10,991 nucleotides of DNA from Asterionellopsis glacialis. Taxonomy: Eukaryota; Bacillariophyta; Plagiogrammaphyceae; Rhaphoneidales; Asterionellopsidaceae. This document shows positions 9,228 through 10,991 of the stretch, piece by piece; position 1 is the first letter of the stretch; every line of letters starts with the position of its first letter. The stretch covers positions 1-10,991 of the forward strand of contig WKLE02002199.1 of the NCBI GenBank assembly GCA_014885115.2, given 5' to 3'. The notes under the pieces are model-generated. The model searched no databases. It was not told where the DNA came from and saw only the letters and a program-made list of their open reading frames with translations. Made by a program: the position numbers and the translations under genes.

Positions 9228-10481
9228 GGTGCACTAATGGAAAACAGAGTGCTGCTACTGTTGTTTTGGTATTAATGAATTAAATAAGAATAACAAGAAA
9301 CACTGCTGATTGGTGATAAATTACCATATGATGAAAATACCAATACAACAACAAAGAACAATAAGAAATATGCTACCAAGATTAAGAGAAAATAGTAGCA
9401 AAAGTCTAAATCAAAATATTGGGCAGCATAATTTAATGACTATCATTATGTGCTTTTTGTTCAGAAGTCTGTATTAGTATAAAAGTCTTGTTACCAGCAC
9501 AAAAGATGTCATTTAAATAAAAGTTCACAAACCTTGAGTAGAATTAAAACTAAAGAAGACAAACAGGAGTCTGGATCTTTATCATTATCAAGGGAACAAA
9601 GAACAAGACAAAAGAAGACAATGTTGGAGTGAAAGAAGGCAACCAAGAGCAGCAACATTTTTTGAAATCTGAATGAGCAGAGAAGACCAAGAATAGTATG
9701 TTTTCTCTTAAAGCTCTGAATATATAAATAGTTTGGTTAAAGAGAATGCAAAGTCATTTTGAAATTGCATTAATGAATGTGAAAATATTGACAAGGATAA
9801 CTCTATTCTATTTCATCTAAACAAAGAAGAAAACCATGGAGAATTGATTCTTCAACCTAGATCAAATGTTATAAACAATTTGATCCAGCCACAATATCAA
9901 AATGAACAATAGTGTTTTTGTACCACCATGAACAACAACAAAATTGAAACAAAAGAATCACTTCAAGTTTCAAAATAATACCACAGCACAACTAACAACT
10001 GAAGCTATTCAGGAGGTCTTAAAAAGGGTGGGAGGTGGCTCTTGGCTCTCTTCTCAGATGTAGATACTACTGTACTTCTGTCAAATCTAGACAGGGAGGT
10101 TTTGTTCCAGCTGGATTCAGATGAATCCAAATATATCACTTGAATGCTCTTGTTGCCCTCTATCATTTTATCGGGCCAAACCATTTGAAGCAGTTGTTGC
10201 CAAATGTGTATCAGTCATGTTAAAGCCTAATTATTTGATTTGTTGGACAAAACTCTTTTTATTTTTGTTAAAAGTATGTCAATAAAAATTACTTACTAAG
10301 TGCATGAGGATTTTATGCACACTAGACAAAATGATACTCAGGAAACATTTTCTACATAATTAATTTCTGGCTGATGTGTGTGGAGGCCCATATGTTCACA
10401 TACATTATATAAAGTACTATCAAAAGTGAGATAAAACCAACAAAAAACCAAAAGGCAATCAATGATTACAATCTTGTGTTA

Positions 10482-10670
10482 CCTTAATCTGAGGACTGGG
10501 GAACAAAAATGGGAAAAGCATGTCAGCCAATAATACAATGTAAACTAGCAAAGCCTTGTACTGGCCGAAATGCTTTTACGATTGCATTGTACTGGCCGAA
10601 ATGCTTTTACAATTGCATTGTACTGGCCGAAATGCTTTTTCGAGTTTGTTGCCCAGTCCTCAGATTAAGG
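10482..10670. mobile_element. Foldback/MITE-like element, 189 bp
   Basis: CCTTAATCTGAGGACTGGG (10482-10500) and its exact reverse complement (10652-10670) form 19-bp terminal inverted repeats. Pairing continues imperfectly inward: AACAAA (10502-10507) with 10645-10650, and AAAAGCAT (10514-10521) with its complement near 10632-10639. The left arm therefore holds a degenerate inverted copy of the tandem unit found in the right arm, and the whole element could fold into one long hairpin. Small size, no coding capacity and perfect termini fit a foldback or miniature inverted-repeat element. No target-site duplication is visible at the ends, so mobility is unproven. Confidence 0.6.
10556..10640. 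repeat. 31-bp tandem repeat, about 2.7 copies
   Basis: Units start at 10556, 10587 and 10618, each containing TTGTACTGGCCGAAATGC followed by a short T-rich part. Copies 1 and 2 differ at TTTACGATTG versus TTTACAATTG, a CpG-to-CpA change. The third copy is cut short and diverges into TTTTTCGAG. The array lies within the right arm of the foldback element. Confidence 0.85.
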
Positions 10671-10991
10671 AGACGCAAAATCGTGTCGCCTGAAAGTCGT
10701 CTAGATTTGACAGAAGTACGGTAGGACCTCTCTAGTAGAGAGAGGACTTGCAGGACTGCTCATAACCTTGCTCACACATACAGAGCTCGGACTGACTTTC
10801 TGAAGTCTCTCCCTCTCAAGGTTTGTGGGTCTTACAGATGAACGTATAGGAGTGATCCTTGTTAGCTCAAACATGCGCACACTATGTACAGTACGCACCG
10901 GTAGGATGAGAAACGAGTGAGAAGCGGAGAACAAAACACCAAACAAACAGTTGAACCTGCAGAACCAATCTTCAGGATACGATGGAGACAG
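10671..10991. promoter_or_regulatory. CpG-normal right flank, possible promoter
   Basis: CpG frequency returns to normal here. GTACGGTAGG (10716-10725) is followed by the hairpin CCTCTCT-AGTAG-AGAGAGG (10727-10745), resembling the cluster before the P450 gene. ACCGGTAGGA (10897-10906) is the exact reverse complement of 135-144. An ATG at 10982, after a C/A-rich leader-like stretch, could begin a plus-strand gene cut off by the window edge, but only three codons are visible. The 81-codon minus-strand frame here (10946-10701) looks like chance. Confidence 0.3.

Larger units (their letters stand above)
5203..10565. other. 5.36-kb CpG-depleted, gene-free AT-rich block
   Basis: By direct reading this block has CpG only at 5950, 6284, 7076, 7245, 8234 and 10172. 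The same length of flanking sequence would carry dozens. GpC, TpG and CpA are common, so the loss is specific to CpG. No reading frame exceeds about 85 codons, and none of the short ones resembles a known protein. GC is roughly a third by eye. The 5.3-7.5 kb part is T-rich on the plus strand and the 8.6-10.0 kb part is strongly A-rich. The best explanation is old, CpG-methylated and deaminated DNA, such as a decayed transposon. A centromere-like or other silent domain is an alternative. Confidence 0.85.

Noticed and set aside
5203..10565. Centromere or organelle-derived DNA as an explanation of the AT-rich block
   Set aside because: Low GC alone would allow it, but no organelle gene is visible, and low GC does not explain loss of CpG specifically. 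Kept only as an untested alternative.
10509..10724. 71-codon plus-strand frame with internally repeated residues
   Set aside because: It is produced by the 31-bp tandem repeat inside the foldback element and has no independent support.
234..10745. The shared motif at both window ends as terminal repeats of one 10.5-kb transposon
   Set aside because: The shared words are short and imperfect, and the enclosed DNA includes two ordinary host-type genes; a recurring promoter element is more economical.
10940..10975. tRNA T-arm-like GGTTCAAC on the minus strand
   Set aside because: The flanking bases do not form a T-stem or acceptor stem, and no anticodon arm is present.

Overview
The window is nuclear DNA of a eukaryote, most likely a diatom or a related unicellular stramenopile. 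The evidence is short GT-AG introns, compact genes of mixed base composition, a mitochondrially targeted biotin-dependent carboxyltransferase and a membrane-anchored cytochrome P450. The lineage is inferred from overall style, not from a diagnostic marker, and other microalgae are possible. No bacterial operon structure, rRNA, tRNA or CRISPR array was seen.

The left half (1-5202) holds two complete genes that face each other tail to tail. Positions 314-1864 (+) encode an intronless 516-residue P450 with CYP7/CYP8/CYP39-type features. After a 766-bp gap, 4842-2631 (-) encodes the beta (carboxyltransferase) subunit of 3-methylcrotonyl-CoA carboxylase in three exons (4842-4026, 3828-3243, 3099-2631), giving a 623-residue protein of mitochondrial leucine catabolism. 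A CpG-containing leader-like stretch (4843 to about 5240) lies upstream and contains a well-formed candidate leader intron. The two genes have no obvious metabolic link; the biotin-carrying alpha subunit is not in the window.

The middle (5203-10565) is 5.36 kb of AT-rich DNA without a credible gene. I found only six CpG dinucleotides in it, whereas both flanks are CpG-normal. This is the most striking signal in the window. It resembles long-term CpG methylation followed by deamination, as in silenced or decayed transposable-element DNA, but no element protein could be recognised. The two halves of the block also have opposite A/T strand asymmetry.

The right edge of the block falls inside a 189-bp foldback element (10482-10670) with perfect 19-bp terminal inverted repeats and an internal 31-bp tandem repeat. 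The last 320 bp (10671-10991) return to normal CpG content. They share a GTACGGTAGG-plus-hairpin motif with the P450 upstream region and may be the promoter of a gene starting at the right edge.
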